Part shown: piece by piece, positions 40,924 through 48,887 of the stretch
Layout of the letters: every line of letters starts with the position of its first letter
Numbering within the stretch: the first letter of the stretch is position 1
Assembly (NCBI GenBank): GCA_024233575.1
Contig: JACKPN010000005.1
Location: 1-64,000, forward strand
Origin: Chlamydiales bacterium
GTDB lineage: Bacteria; Chlamydiota; Chlamydiia; Chlamydiales; Criblamydiaceae
DNA length: 64,000 nt
Direction of reading: 5' to 3'
The notes under the pieces: generated by a model
The model's database searches: none
Told to the model about the DNA's origin: nothing
What the model saw: the letters and a program-made list of their open reading frames with translations, nothing else
Program-made: the position numbers and the translations under genes

Positions 40924-42822
40924 ATGATACCTAACATCCAAAAAATTAGTTTTTTTTCTCCGGTATACCATCAAGACAAAAACGGCGAGAAAGAAAGAGG
41001 CGCTTGGCTCGGACGTTCTGTCGAATGGTACTTCGACGTTGGCCAGCGTTCCTACAACATCTCACCCAACATCGGTCCAAACGATACTGTAGCTGTCGTT
41101 CATAATGAACGGCAAAAAAGATCTGCCGCTAAAACAGCGTTGCGCGTTTTTTTAATCACTTTGAAAATAATTAGCTATTTTTCCATCATCTCCCCCGCCA
41201 TCATGCTCATCGGAAAAGCGATCTATCGCGGCATGAATTCTTTCTCGATACAAAAGTATCTCGATCAGAAAAAAATAAAAAAATTAATAGATGATGCAAG
41301 AAAAGACAATGAAGCCTCACTGGATCAAATGAGCGAAAATCCGCATGCGTGGGTTAAAGCAATAGCCATGCGTTCTAAAAATCTCAGTGTAAGGCAAGAA
41401 AAGCTGCAGTCTGCACTTTCCAGTTCATTTATTTTTATATTACTAGAGCAACGCAAAGATCTGCAAAATGCAATTAAAAAAATAACACATAGTATAAGTG
41501 ACCTAAAAGAGGCGTTCACCAATGGAGAAGAAACTATAAAGGCTGCAATCGCTACGGACCTCAATAACCATGAAGTTGATCCAAGCGATATCCAGGAAAT
41601 GATCGATAACATCAATTATCTTGCAGGAAAAAACAATTCGTTAATTTCAAAAGAGTTGAACGAGAAGATTTCCAAATGTATCACGCCGAAAGGTATCGTC
41701 AATATCGGCTCTTCCTGTTTTATGAATGCGGCCCTCCAACCCTTGCTAGCAAATTTTGAATTCCGAAGAAGAATAAAAGAAGAAAATTATCCTATCTATA
41801 ATCAAATTCGTTGCGAACTGGAAGATATCCTAGACAATCCCAATATCGCGAAAAGTAACGTTCTTTTTGAAACCTGGAGTCAATTAGATCTGGAATCATT
41901 AGTCAAACGAGCAGAGGACCTAAACAAAGCAACAAGTGAAGAAAACCTTAAAGAAGTTTTACCTGAAGAAGCGACCTTTCTTGAAAATGCATTTGATAAG
42001 AAGAACCAACTCTCAATCGTTTTGAACGATTACGCTAAATATAAAAAAGTCATGACTTGTCTGCGGGAGTTCGTCATTAAATATGAAGAAGACAGCTGCA
42101 AACCTGGAGATTTAAAAGAGTTGGCAAAACGCCTGAGAGAATCATTTTTCTATGCCAACCTCATGGATGGTAAGATTGGTCAACAACAAGACGCTGCCCA
42201 AATTTTGGAATTTATCCTTGAAGCTATCGGAGGCTCGCTACCATTAAGATCAATCTATCAGCCTCTAGACACAACACTTCCCGAAGATTTCGCCAGCAAT
42301 AAAGAACAGCCTTGTCAGATTTTGCAAGTACCTTTTAGCCAAATTCCTCCATGCTCCCTACAAAATATAATAAACAGATACGCGGATCCATCAATACACA
42401 GCGATAAAGATAACATCTGGCGTGTACAAGACCCGAACACCGAAGAAAAAGTAACTGTTTACAGTTGGAAGGAAGAGCAACGCATTCAGGGCGATCCGCC
42501 GCAATACTTGCAAATCCAGCTTAAACGTTTCGATAATACTTCAAAGAAAATCGAAAACAAGGTGGATGTAGACAACCTAGAAGTCGATCTAAGCACTCTC
42601 TTCGACAGCCAAGATAAAGCTCAGGTAAAGTATAAAATCGTTGGTGGTGTCATTCATAATGGTTCTTGCAAAGGCGGACATTACAAGGCAATCGTCGAAA
42701 AAGCGGGCAAATGGTTCGTCTGCGATGACACCGCAGTATGGGAGGACAAAAACCCTCAAAATATGCTGAGCGATGCATACGTCTTCTTGCTAAGGCGAAT
42801 CGATCCACATACCTTCCCTTAA
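40924..42822 (+). CDS. Membrane-anchored USP-family (peptidase C19) deubiquitinase
   Basis: 632 residues. The N-terminal 250 residues hold a hydrophobic hairpin (~71-100) and a helical spacer. The remainder is a USP fold: Cys box GIVNIGSSCFMNAALQPLL (nucleophile Cys265; eukaryotic form NxGNxCYxNxxLQ), QQDAAQILEFILEAI near 421 (the QQDAxE box), YLQIQLKRFD at 528-537 (the LxLxRF box), and His box NGSCKGGHYKAIVEKAGKWF with His586 and D601/D602 in VCDDTAV, then AYVFLLRR. All expected catalytic residues are present. It should cleave ubiquitin from host substrates while anchored in a membrane, presumably that of the inclusion; that location is inferred. The zinc-finger Cys pairs of many USPs are not seen. 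Codons 1-247 are duplicated upstream. Confidence 0.88.
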   Translation: MIPNIQKISFFSPVYHQDKNGEKERGAWLGRSVEWYFDVGQRSYNISPNIGPNDTVAVVHNERQKRSAAKTALRVFLITLKIISYFSIISPAIMLIGKAIYRGMNSFSIQKYLDQKKIKKLIDDARKDNEASLDQMSENPHAWVKAIAMRSKNLSVRQEKLQSALSSSFIFILLEQRKDLQNAIKKITHSISDLKEAFTNGEETIKAAIATDLNNHEVDPSDIQEMIDNINYLAGKNNSLISKELNEKISKCITPKGIVNIGSSCFMNAALQPLLANFEFRRRIKEENYPIYNQIRCELEDILDNPNIAKSNVLFETWSQLDLESLVKRAEDLNKATSEENLKEVLPEEATFLENAFDKKNQLSIVLNDYAKYKKVMTCLREFVIKYEEDSCKPGDLKELAKRLRESFFYANLMDGKIGQQQDAAQILEFILEAIGGSLPLRSIYQPLDTTLPEDFASNKEQPCQILQVPFSQIPPCSLQNIINRYADPSIHSDKDNIWRVQDPNTEEKVTVYSWKEEQRIQGDPPQYLQIQLKRFDNTSKKIENKVDVDNLEVDLSTLFDSQDKAQVKYKIVGGVIHNGSCKGGHYKAIVEKAGKWFVCDDTAVWEDKNPQNMLSDAYVFLLRRIDPHTFP

Positions 42823-42836
42823 ATCATTCCTATTAA

Positions 42837-42992
42837 GAGCCACTTGCAAAAGTAGTTGGTTGTGGTTTTTCTAGCAATTTTGTGGCTCACAAAGGACGGA
42901 GTTCGAAGCTAACTGATGACAGTACGCGAGAACGAGCACAAAGTAAGACGGAAAATTGCAGGAAAAACACCCCATCATTTCGCAATTGGTTC
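42837..42992 (+). repeat. Dispersed ~156-bp element with terminal inverted repeats, copy 2
   Basis: Ends are GAGCCACTTGCAAAA and, inverted, TTTCGCAATTGGTTC. The interior shares GGTTTTTCTAGCA, GAGAACGAGCAC and AAATTGCAGGAAA with copy 1. The outer GAGCCAC also pairs perfectly with internal GTGGCTC at 42882-42888. It lies just after the deubiquitinase stop, in the gap before the convergent licD-like gene. Confidence 0.8.
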
Positions 42993-43006
42993 ATCACACA
43001 GAGAAA

Positions 43007-44125
43007 TCAATGATGATTACCTTCTTGTGCCCAATAAGGATGGCTTAGGTCGCGCTCATATCTGCCTGTCGTCTCGTCATACACCCTCACAGGATCAATA
43101 TTTTCACCGTAACGGGTCTGCAGATAGGCCTTGGTCTTGTTTGGCACAGAAACGCTCATGCCGTCAAAGTTGGCCTGACGCAAGGGAAAAATCGTGTCGA
43201 ACGATACAGGAACCGTATAGCGGCTCTCCCGATTCTTCCACGAGTCGGGAAGAAAAATACTCTCGATGTTCGATACGATGAAAGAGAGCTGTTTCTTCTC
43301 GGGATCGACGCGATAGGTATACACATCGATCAGCGTTCCGGTATCGCGAACGTAAACAAGCATGTACGTCTTCGGGTTGATCCGCGCCGACCAGTCTAGG
43401 ACAACAAAACGGTCGGAATCAAGCTCTCGCAACGCTGTGAACACGTTGTCAAAGTCGGGTTGCAAAACACCTATATCAACATCATTATCCCAAGGGATGA
43501 TGCCGCCATAGCGATAGGCGCCAAGGCATGTGCCGCAGTCGACCCAATAGGGTATGTCGTACTTTTCAAGAATCGTGATAATTTCGCGCATCGCCGCTTT
43601 ATCATTGGCAAGGTGGTTTTCATCACCGGGTCTGCGCGGATGGAAACTGTCGACAACTAACGGCTCACGCTCTGCCAGCGGCTTCACATCCAGGCCGATA
43701 CTGCGGTAATAGTTGGAGTTAGAAGCTACATAGGGTTCTCGCTTCGACCGGTACAAGGCGCCGATATGGCTTCTCGTCTCAGAGTCGGTGAGACAGGCAA
43801 CAGCTTTACAGCTAGCGCCGACCGGCAGAACGAAAGGCGCCAACGCCCACCCTACCGCTGTTTTGACCATCATGCCATCTTCCCGATAATTGAAGCGGGG
43901 AACGAAACGATAAGTACCATCATCACGAGGAATGGCGCGCTCGCCGACTAACACATATTGGGACGGAGCCATTATCACGTTGGCAACCTTTTCGAGACCG
44001 CGGGCATCGTCAGGATCGCTGTTAAGAAAGACATCGCCGCAGACGAGATGATAGACATAAACCAAGGGAAGCCCCAAAAATAGCACCCCTTCATAGAATC
44101 CATTCCATATAATTTCCCAGCTCAT
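43007..44125 (-). CDS. LicD-family (phosphorylcholine/phosphosugar transferase-like) membrane protein
   Basis: 372 residues. One or two N-terminal hydrophobic segments (FYEGVLFLGLPLVYVYHLVC and WALAPFVLPVGASCKAVACL) anchor it. Residues ~185-218 carry the LicD nucleotidyltransferase-like core: YWVDCGTCLGAYRYGGIIPW then DNDVDIGVLQPDF, with the DxD metal site. Later FPLRQANFDGMSVSVPNKTK and LQTRYGENI match the family's conserved end. LicD proteins transfer phosphocholine or phospho-ribitol groups to surface glycans; the acceptor here is unknown. It stands alone and converges on the deubiquitinase. Confidence 0.82.
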   Translation of the reverse strand: MSWEIIWNGFYEGVLFLGLPLVYVYHLVCGDVFLNSDPDDARGLEKVANVIMAPSQYVLVGERAIPRDDGTYRFVPRFNYREDGMMVKTAVGWALAPFVLPVGASCKAVACLTDSETRSHIGALYRSKREPYVASNSNYYRSIGLDVKPLAEREPLVVDSFHPRRPGDENHLANDKAAMREIITILEKYDIPYWVDCGTCLGAYRYGGIIPWDNDVDIGVLQPDFDNVFTALRELDSDRFVVLDWSARINPKTYMLVYVRDTGTLIDVYTYRVDPEKKQLSFIVSNIESIFLPDSWKNRESRYTVPVSFDTIFPLRQANFDGMSVSVPNKTKAYLQTRYGENIDPVRVYDETTGRYERDLSHPYWAQEGNHH

Positions 44126-44228
44126 GATCCCCCCCCCTATTCATTTACCTAGGATAACCGCTCTATTCTTTTCAGAAAACAATGAACGGAAACTGGAATG
44201 CTAATTTTTTAAAAAATTCCTTTACAAG

Positions 44229-44257
44229 TTGATTTTAAATCAAGAGGACACTATTAT
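44229..44257 (+). promoter_or_regulatory. Promoter of the dedA gene
   Basis: TTGATT (44229-44234) and TATTAT (44252-44257) with a 17-bp spacer, 32 bases before the ATG at 44289. Confidence 0.6.
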
Positions 44258-44288
44258 TAACATTTTTACTATCAAAGAGTAACACTAT

Positions 44289-44909
44289 ATGGAATCTCTC
44301 TTCGATTCCCTCTGTCTATATGCAGATCAAGCACATTGGATTATCTTCCTCCTGCTGATGCTTGCCGGTCTTAATTTCCCTATCAGTGAAGATATTCTAT
44401 TGTTGACCGGCGGGGCGATCGCCAGTACTTGTATTCCCGAGTCTACTTACTACCTGTATGCGTGGATTTATATGGGGTGCTGGATTTCGGCATGGGAGGT
44501 TTACTGGATCGGCAGGCTTCTAGGTCCCAAGCTCTACCGTTATCAATGGTTTCTGCGCTTCGTCAACCCGGAAAGGGTGGAAAAATTGCACTATTATTAT
44601 GAAAAATTTGGCGTTTGGACCTTCATCGTCGGACGTTTCATCCCCGGCGGCGTGCGCAATGCGCTATTCATGTCTGCAGGTCTCGGGAAAATGCCATTCG
44701 TAAAATTTATTTTACGAGATGGCTTCGCCTGTATTTTTTCAAGCGCGACATTATTCACGATTGGCTACCAGTTTGGTAAGAACTACAAGATTATCGTCGA
44801 CTACATCAAAACCTATAACTTGGTGATTATCGGCATCATCATCACTATCATCCTTATTTTCGCAGGCTACCATTGGACTAAAGGGGATAAAAAAACAACT
44901 AGCCAGTAA
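44289..44909 (+). CDS. DedA-family (VTT-domain) membrane protein
   Basis: 206 residues with four to five membrane segments. The DedA hallmark RFIPGGVRNALFMSAGLGKM (family form (F/Y)xRxxPxxR...AG) is near residues 118-138, and a G(Y/I)xxG-type segment follows. These proteins are proton-coupled transporters implicated in lipid-carrier (undecaprenyl phosphate) recycling and membrane homeostasis. The next gene, a CDP-alcohol phosphotransferase, starts 25 bp downstream, so both probably serve phospholipid metabolism. Confidence 0.87.
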   Translation: MESLFDSLCLYADQAHWIIFLLLMLAGLNFPISEDILLLTGGAIASTCIPESTYYLYAWIYMGCWISAWEVYWIGRLLGPKLYRYQWFLRFVNPERVEKLHYYYEKFGVWTFIVGRFIPGGVRNALFMSAGLGKMPFVKFILRDGFACIFSSATLFTIGYQFGKNYKIIVDYIKTYNLVIIGIIITIILIFAGYHWTKGDKKTTSQ

Positions 44910-44934
44910 CAGTAAATTAGCATAATATTTTAGT

Positions 44935-45450
44935 ATGATCACTATTCCAAATATCTTATCTTTCTTGCGCTTTCCATTAGCGTTGCTTTTTCTGTGGAAT
45001 GACATTAAGTTACGGGTTATCGCCATCGTTATCGCATCATTAACGGACTTTCTCGATGGTTTCCTCGCACGTAGGTATGCTATGCGAAGCCGCATCGGCA
45101 CCATATTAGATCCGATCTCCGATAAATTTTTTGTCCTTTTTGCATTAGGAATTTTCATTGGCGAAGGGAGGATCTCCCCTTTTGAAGCAACAGCAATGCT
45201 ATGCCGTGATTTCGCCGTGATCATTTTCGGAATATTTCTAACTGCCCGCGGACAAATGGCAACGTATCAGTTTCGCTCGATCTGGTGCGGAAAAATTACA
45301 ACCACCTTGCAGCTAGCAGTCCTTTTATTGCTAACTTTCGGCTTCATTATCCCTACATATATCTATTCTGTATTCGTTGTTCTTGGCCTTGCTGCCTTGG
45401 GCGAACTGTACTACGTCGACCATTCGCCACAATCGCAGTGCGACACCTAA
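44935..45450 (+). CDS. CDP-alcohol phosphatidyltransferase (PgsA-like)
   Basis: 171 residues with about five membrane segments. The CDP-alcohol signature D(x2)DG(x2)AR(x8)G(x3)D(x3)D is complete: LTDFLDGFLARRYAMRSRIG followed by TILDPISDK. N-terminal ITIPNILSFLRFPLALLFL is typical of PgsA phosphatidylglycerophosphate synthases, so this is the likely product, though the family also includes phosphatidylserine and cardiolipin synthases. It forms a short operon with the dedA gene. Confidence 0.87.
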   Translation: MITIPNILSFLRFPLALLFLWNDIKLRVIAIVIASLTDFLDGFLARRYAMRSRIGTILDPISDKFFVLFALGIFIGEGRISPFEATAMLCRDFAVIIFGIFLTARGQMATYQFRSIWCGKITTTLQLAVLLLLTFGFIIPTYIYSVFVVLGLAALGELYYVDHSPQSQCDT

Positions 45451-45528
45451 GATTATCAGTTACCTATCAAAAGAGCATCCGGATATGGGATGTATCGAAT
45501 AACTACTAGCTAACATCAGAATGATACC

Positions 45529-47112
45529 TTAACTAGATGCTGTCACCGGCTGGCGGGCAACTTTCTTCTCAGGCGCGTAGTCAGTTGCAATATCAAGACC
45601 TTGCTCAACCTGCATCGTAGCAAATTGCTTGCCTAACGATACCGTCGCAACAAACCAGACCGCAATGGCAATAAGCGTCAGCACTGCAACATAAGGGGCG
45701 CTTGCTCCCAGAGTGACGAAGATAAACAGCAGACTCTGATGAATGACGGCACCACCGGATTTTCCTAGGCGAGATCCAACGCCGTCGATCGCAGCCTTCC
45801 CTTTGAGTTTATGCTCATGATCGAGAGGAATGAACGCCATTTCCTTGGTAGCATCAAAAACAGAATACTTCGCCGCCTTGCTTAAGCAATTCTGGGCAGC
45901 TCCAAAGAACACACAGATGCTCAATGGCCCGAATCCTGTTAATGCTAAGGTAATCGGAGCCAGCGAATCCTGGAAAAACATAAATGCAAAGAACCCGACT
46001 GAAGTAATCAGCATAATGCACGGAGTGATACATGCAGTAAATGTCCAACCGCCGCGGGCGATGATCCATGACATAAATAGAGCGGTCGCCGTCGAGACAA
46101 CGCCAACCATCGATGTCAAATTGTTCATATACATATTAAAATCGCAAGGCTGTGGATACAACTCGCGCAGCTGATCCTTCCAGATTACCTCGGTCAAATT
46201 GATGACTAAATTATAGCCGACAACAATAATGGCGATGCATAACAGGTATTTCGACTTGGAAAGGTAAGTGAAGCTGTCTTTAATCGATAGCTTCTTCTTC
46301 CCGCTCTTCATCTCCGCTTTGTTTTTGTGAAGCTCGTCAAAACTGGAGTCATTCAATACATTTTGATTCATCCAGCGGAAAATCAGCATCATCGACACAC
46401 CGGAAAAGGTAACGGCAAGAACTAAAAACATCATCGCTTGCTCCCAGGCATCGCTGCCGAATGGGAAGCCGGAGTGGTAGACACCGCCGAACATCAGAAA
46501 GTTACTGATCTGTCCCGCAGCAATCGCCGCAAAGTTGGAACCGACGCTGAATACGCTATAAAAACGCCGCGCCTCCGTCAACTTGGTGACTTCATTAGCG
46601 AAGCCCCAGAAGAGGACTGACATCACCAGGCTGCCCCACAGCTCACTCATCACATAAAACCCGGTAAATGTCCAATTGCAGCACATCAGAACCATCGATT
46701 TGAAGCCGGGAGCCCAAGCAACCATGGCTTCCAGCTCATCGGGAGCAATCGTAAGATGAAGGGTATCGCGCAATGGATAGAGAAAAAAAGCAAAGACAAA
46801 AAAAGTCGCAAGAAACCCTGACGTCAGCAGATAAAAGACTTTCTCCTGGCTGTATTTGTTCGACAGCTTAGTAAAAATATACGTTAATAAGATCGCTGTC
46901 GGCAACATCACCCATAACTTGATGAAAGGAATGACTTCGGCTCCCGAAGAAGTCACTACAAGCGTATCCTTCATGCAACGTAAAACACTGTAATTGAAAC
47001 AGACCAAAAACAGCATGAAAAACATGGGTACAAACTTGCGTAGTTCCTGGCCATAAATAGGGAAAAAGAGAGAGCGTAATTTGCCGAACTCAGGTTTCGT
47101 TTGCTGAGACAT
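45529..47112 (-). CDS. NTT-family nucleotide transporter, second of three
   Basis: 527 residues with 11-12 membrane helices. Conserved blocks: FFPIYGQELRKFVPMFFMLF, FNYSVLRCMKDTLVV, CCNWTFTGFYVMSELWGSLV, VINLTEVIWKDQLRELYP, KYSVFDATKEMAFIPLDHEH and KGKAAIDGVGSRLGKSGGA. The start at 47112 follows AAGGACG; the longer frame adds an implausible leader. It is a paralog of 22578-24122 and of the adjacent 47231-48796 gene. In other chlamydiae the extra NTTs import nucleotide sets, NAD or GTP with protons; the substrate here cannot be read from sequence. Confidence 0.88.
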   Translation of the reverse strand: MSQQTKPEFGKLRSLFFPIYGQELRKFVPMFFMLFLVCFNYSVLRCMKDTLVVTSSGAEVIPFIKLWVMLPTAILLTYIFTKLSNKYSQEKVFYLLTSGFLATFFVFAFFLYPLRDTLHLTIAPDELEAMVAWAPGFKSMVLMCCNWTFTGFYVMSELWGSLVMSVLFWGFANEVTKLTEARRFYSVFSVGSNFAAIAAGQISNFLMFGGVYHSGFPFGSDAWEQAMMFLVLAVTFSGVSMMLIFRWMNQNVLNDSSFDELHKNKAEMKSGKKKLSIKDSFTYLSKSKYLLCIAIIVVGYNLVINLTEVIWKDQLRELYPQPCDFNMYMNNLTSMVGVVSTATALFMSWIIARGGWTFTACITPCIMLITSVGFFAFMFFQDSLAPITLALTGFGPLSICVFFGAAQNCLSKAAKYSVFDATKEMAFIPLDHEHKLKGKAAIDGVGSRLGKSGGAVIHQSLLFIFVTLGASAPYVAVLTLIAIAVWFVATVSLGKQFATMQVEQGLDIATDYAPEKKVARQPVTASS

Positions 47113-47230
47113 CGATACGTCCTTGTAAAAGAGATTGTATAGCACATCGGGGATTTTCTTTTCGAGTGAAAAGCTGTCCAGTTTCCGATCGCTTCACTAA
47201 TCTGGTTCCTATAATTAAGGACTGTAGCGA

Positions 47231-48796
47231 CTAGACAACTTGTTCGGCAAGCCCTTTATCATCGAGACTAGGAACAGCAACAGGCTTCCCTTGGGACGTA
47301 AGAGATTCAAAATCATCTGCTAAACGGTAAGTCGCCATGGTCCATACCATGATGACAAAAATGATGCAGCCGGAGACCACAGGCGCACTGGCGCTAATAG
47401 TACCGAAGCTAAGAAGCAGTGATTGATAAATGACTGATCCTCCAGACTTTCCTAGACGAGAGCAAACGCCCTCGGCAACAGCCTTGCCTTTAAGCTTGCA
47501 CTCCGGACTCAATGGAACGAACGCCATCTCGCGAGTAGCATCGAATACGGTATATTTCGCGCCGCGGCTGCAAATATTCTGGAGGGTGCCTAATCCAACG
47601 ACAAGCGCCAAAGGCGAGAAGGGCACCAGCGTCATCAGTAACTCGGAATTGTATTTCTTAAGGAAGAAACAGCCGAAGAAAAGTACGCTCGTCACCAAAA
47701 GGATCACCGGCGTCGACAGGGCAGCAAAACGCCAACCGAGCTTACGGATCAGATTACTGGATACAAACAGAGAAATGAAGGTCGCCAGAAAACCGATTAA
47801 CGTGGTGATATTGCTCATGTAATAGTTGTAGTCCTGCGATGATGGATAAAGCTCGCGGACCTGGTCTTTCCACATCACTTCAACAAGATTGATGACGATA
47901 TTATAGGAGAGAACAATGACAGCAATCGATATCAGGTACCGCGATTTCAAAAGGTAAGAGATACACTCGCGCAGCGACAGCTTACCAACGACATCAGCAT
48001 CTTTCTTGGCATCTTGAGGATCATAGAAGCGATTATCATTAAGAACGTTAGCATGCATCCAGCGGAAGATCCCCATAGCGGCGATGCCAGAAAGAGTAAT
48101 AAACCCTATAAGGATAATCATCGACTGTTCCCAGCCTGTCGCACCAAACGGCAGGTTGGGGTTGTAGTCACCTTTTGAAAGAAAAGCACTAACCTGACCG
48201 GCGATGATGCCTGACATATTAGCACCTACGCCAAACAGGCCATAAAACCGTGCAGCTTCGCCAAGACGCGTCACCTGGTTGGCAAAACCCCAGAACAGCA
48301 TCATCAAAATGATGTTGCCCCAAAGCTCGGAAAACGCGTAAAAGAGCGTGAACGACCAGTTACGACACATAGCAACCAACCCTTTGAAGTTGTCGCCAAG
48401 TGTGGCATGCATGTTATCGGCAAAAGCATGGGGATGGATCGCATCCTGCAGCGGATAGAGCACAAAGGTAAAGATCAGGAAAAAGAAAAGAAATCCACTA
48501 ACAAGGCAATAAAAAACCCGCTCTCGAGAGATTTTATTCGATAAGCGGGTGAACAAAAACGTCATTAGCAGCGATCCGGGGAACATGACCCACACCTTAA
48601 TAAAGGGGATCACCTCCGCGCCGCCCGCATTAGGAACGACGATCGCGTCTTTCATTGTTCGTAAGATATTATAATTGAAGGAAATTAAAAAAAAGATCGC
48701 CAACATAGGCAAGAGCTTCTTCAACTCATAATTATAGATCGGCCAAAGATAGCTGCGCCATTTGCTAAACTGCGACTCTTCGGTCACTTGCGACAT
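47231..48796 (-). CDS. NTT-family nucleotide transporter, third of three
   Basis: 521 residues with the family blocks LWPIYNYELKKLLPMLAIFF, FNYNILRTMKDAIVVPNAGG, CRNWSFTLFYAFSELWGNII, VINLVEVMWKDQVRELYPSS, KYTVFDATREMAFVPLSPEC and KGKAVAEGVCSRLGKSGGS. The two neighbouring NTT genes (118 bp apart, same strand) probably arose by tandem duplication followed by divergence. The substrate is unknown. Its C-terminus (VPSLDDKGLAEQVV) is short and lacks the Ala/Thr-rich tail of the first NTT. Confidence 0.88.
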   Translation of the reverse strand: MSQVTEESQFSKWRSYLWPIYNYELKKLLPMLAIFFLISFNYNILRTMKDAIVVPNAGGAEVIPFIKVWVMFPGSLLMTFLFTRLSNKISRERVFYCLVSGFLFFFLIFTFVLYPLQDAIHPHAFADNMHATLGDNFKGLVAMCRNWSFTLFYAFSELWGNIILMMLFWGFANQVTRLGEAARFYGLFGVGANMSGIIAGQVSAFLSKGDYNPNLPFGATGWEQSMIILIGFITLSGIAAMGIFRWMHANVLNDNRFYDPQDAKKDADVVGKLSLRECISYLLKSRYLISIAVIVLSYNIVINLVEVMWKDQVRELYPSSQDYNYYMSNITTLIGFLATFISLFVSSNLIRKLGWRFAALSTPVILLVTSVLFFGCFFLKKYNSELLMTLVPFSPLALVVGLGTLQNICSRGAKYTVFDATREMAFVPLSPECKLKGKAVAEGVCSRLGKSGGSVIYQSLLLSFGTISASAPVVSGCIIFVIMVWTMATYRLADDFESLTSQGKPVAVPSLDDKGLAEQVV

Positions 48797-48887
48797 GGAA
48801 CTCCCTTTCCGTCATAAACGGCTATTTTTTAGCAGTTTGAAATGATATTTTAACACTACGGGCAATAAAAAGCAACAGTTTTATGTG

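Larger units (their letters stand above)
39709..41663 (+). repeat. 1955-bp direct tandem repeat, copy B
   Basis: Begins at the chimera junction and ends at codon 247 of the full-length deubiquitinase, after which unique catalytic-domain sequence continues. The junction shows no added bases and no clear microhomology. Confidence 0.97.
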
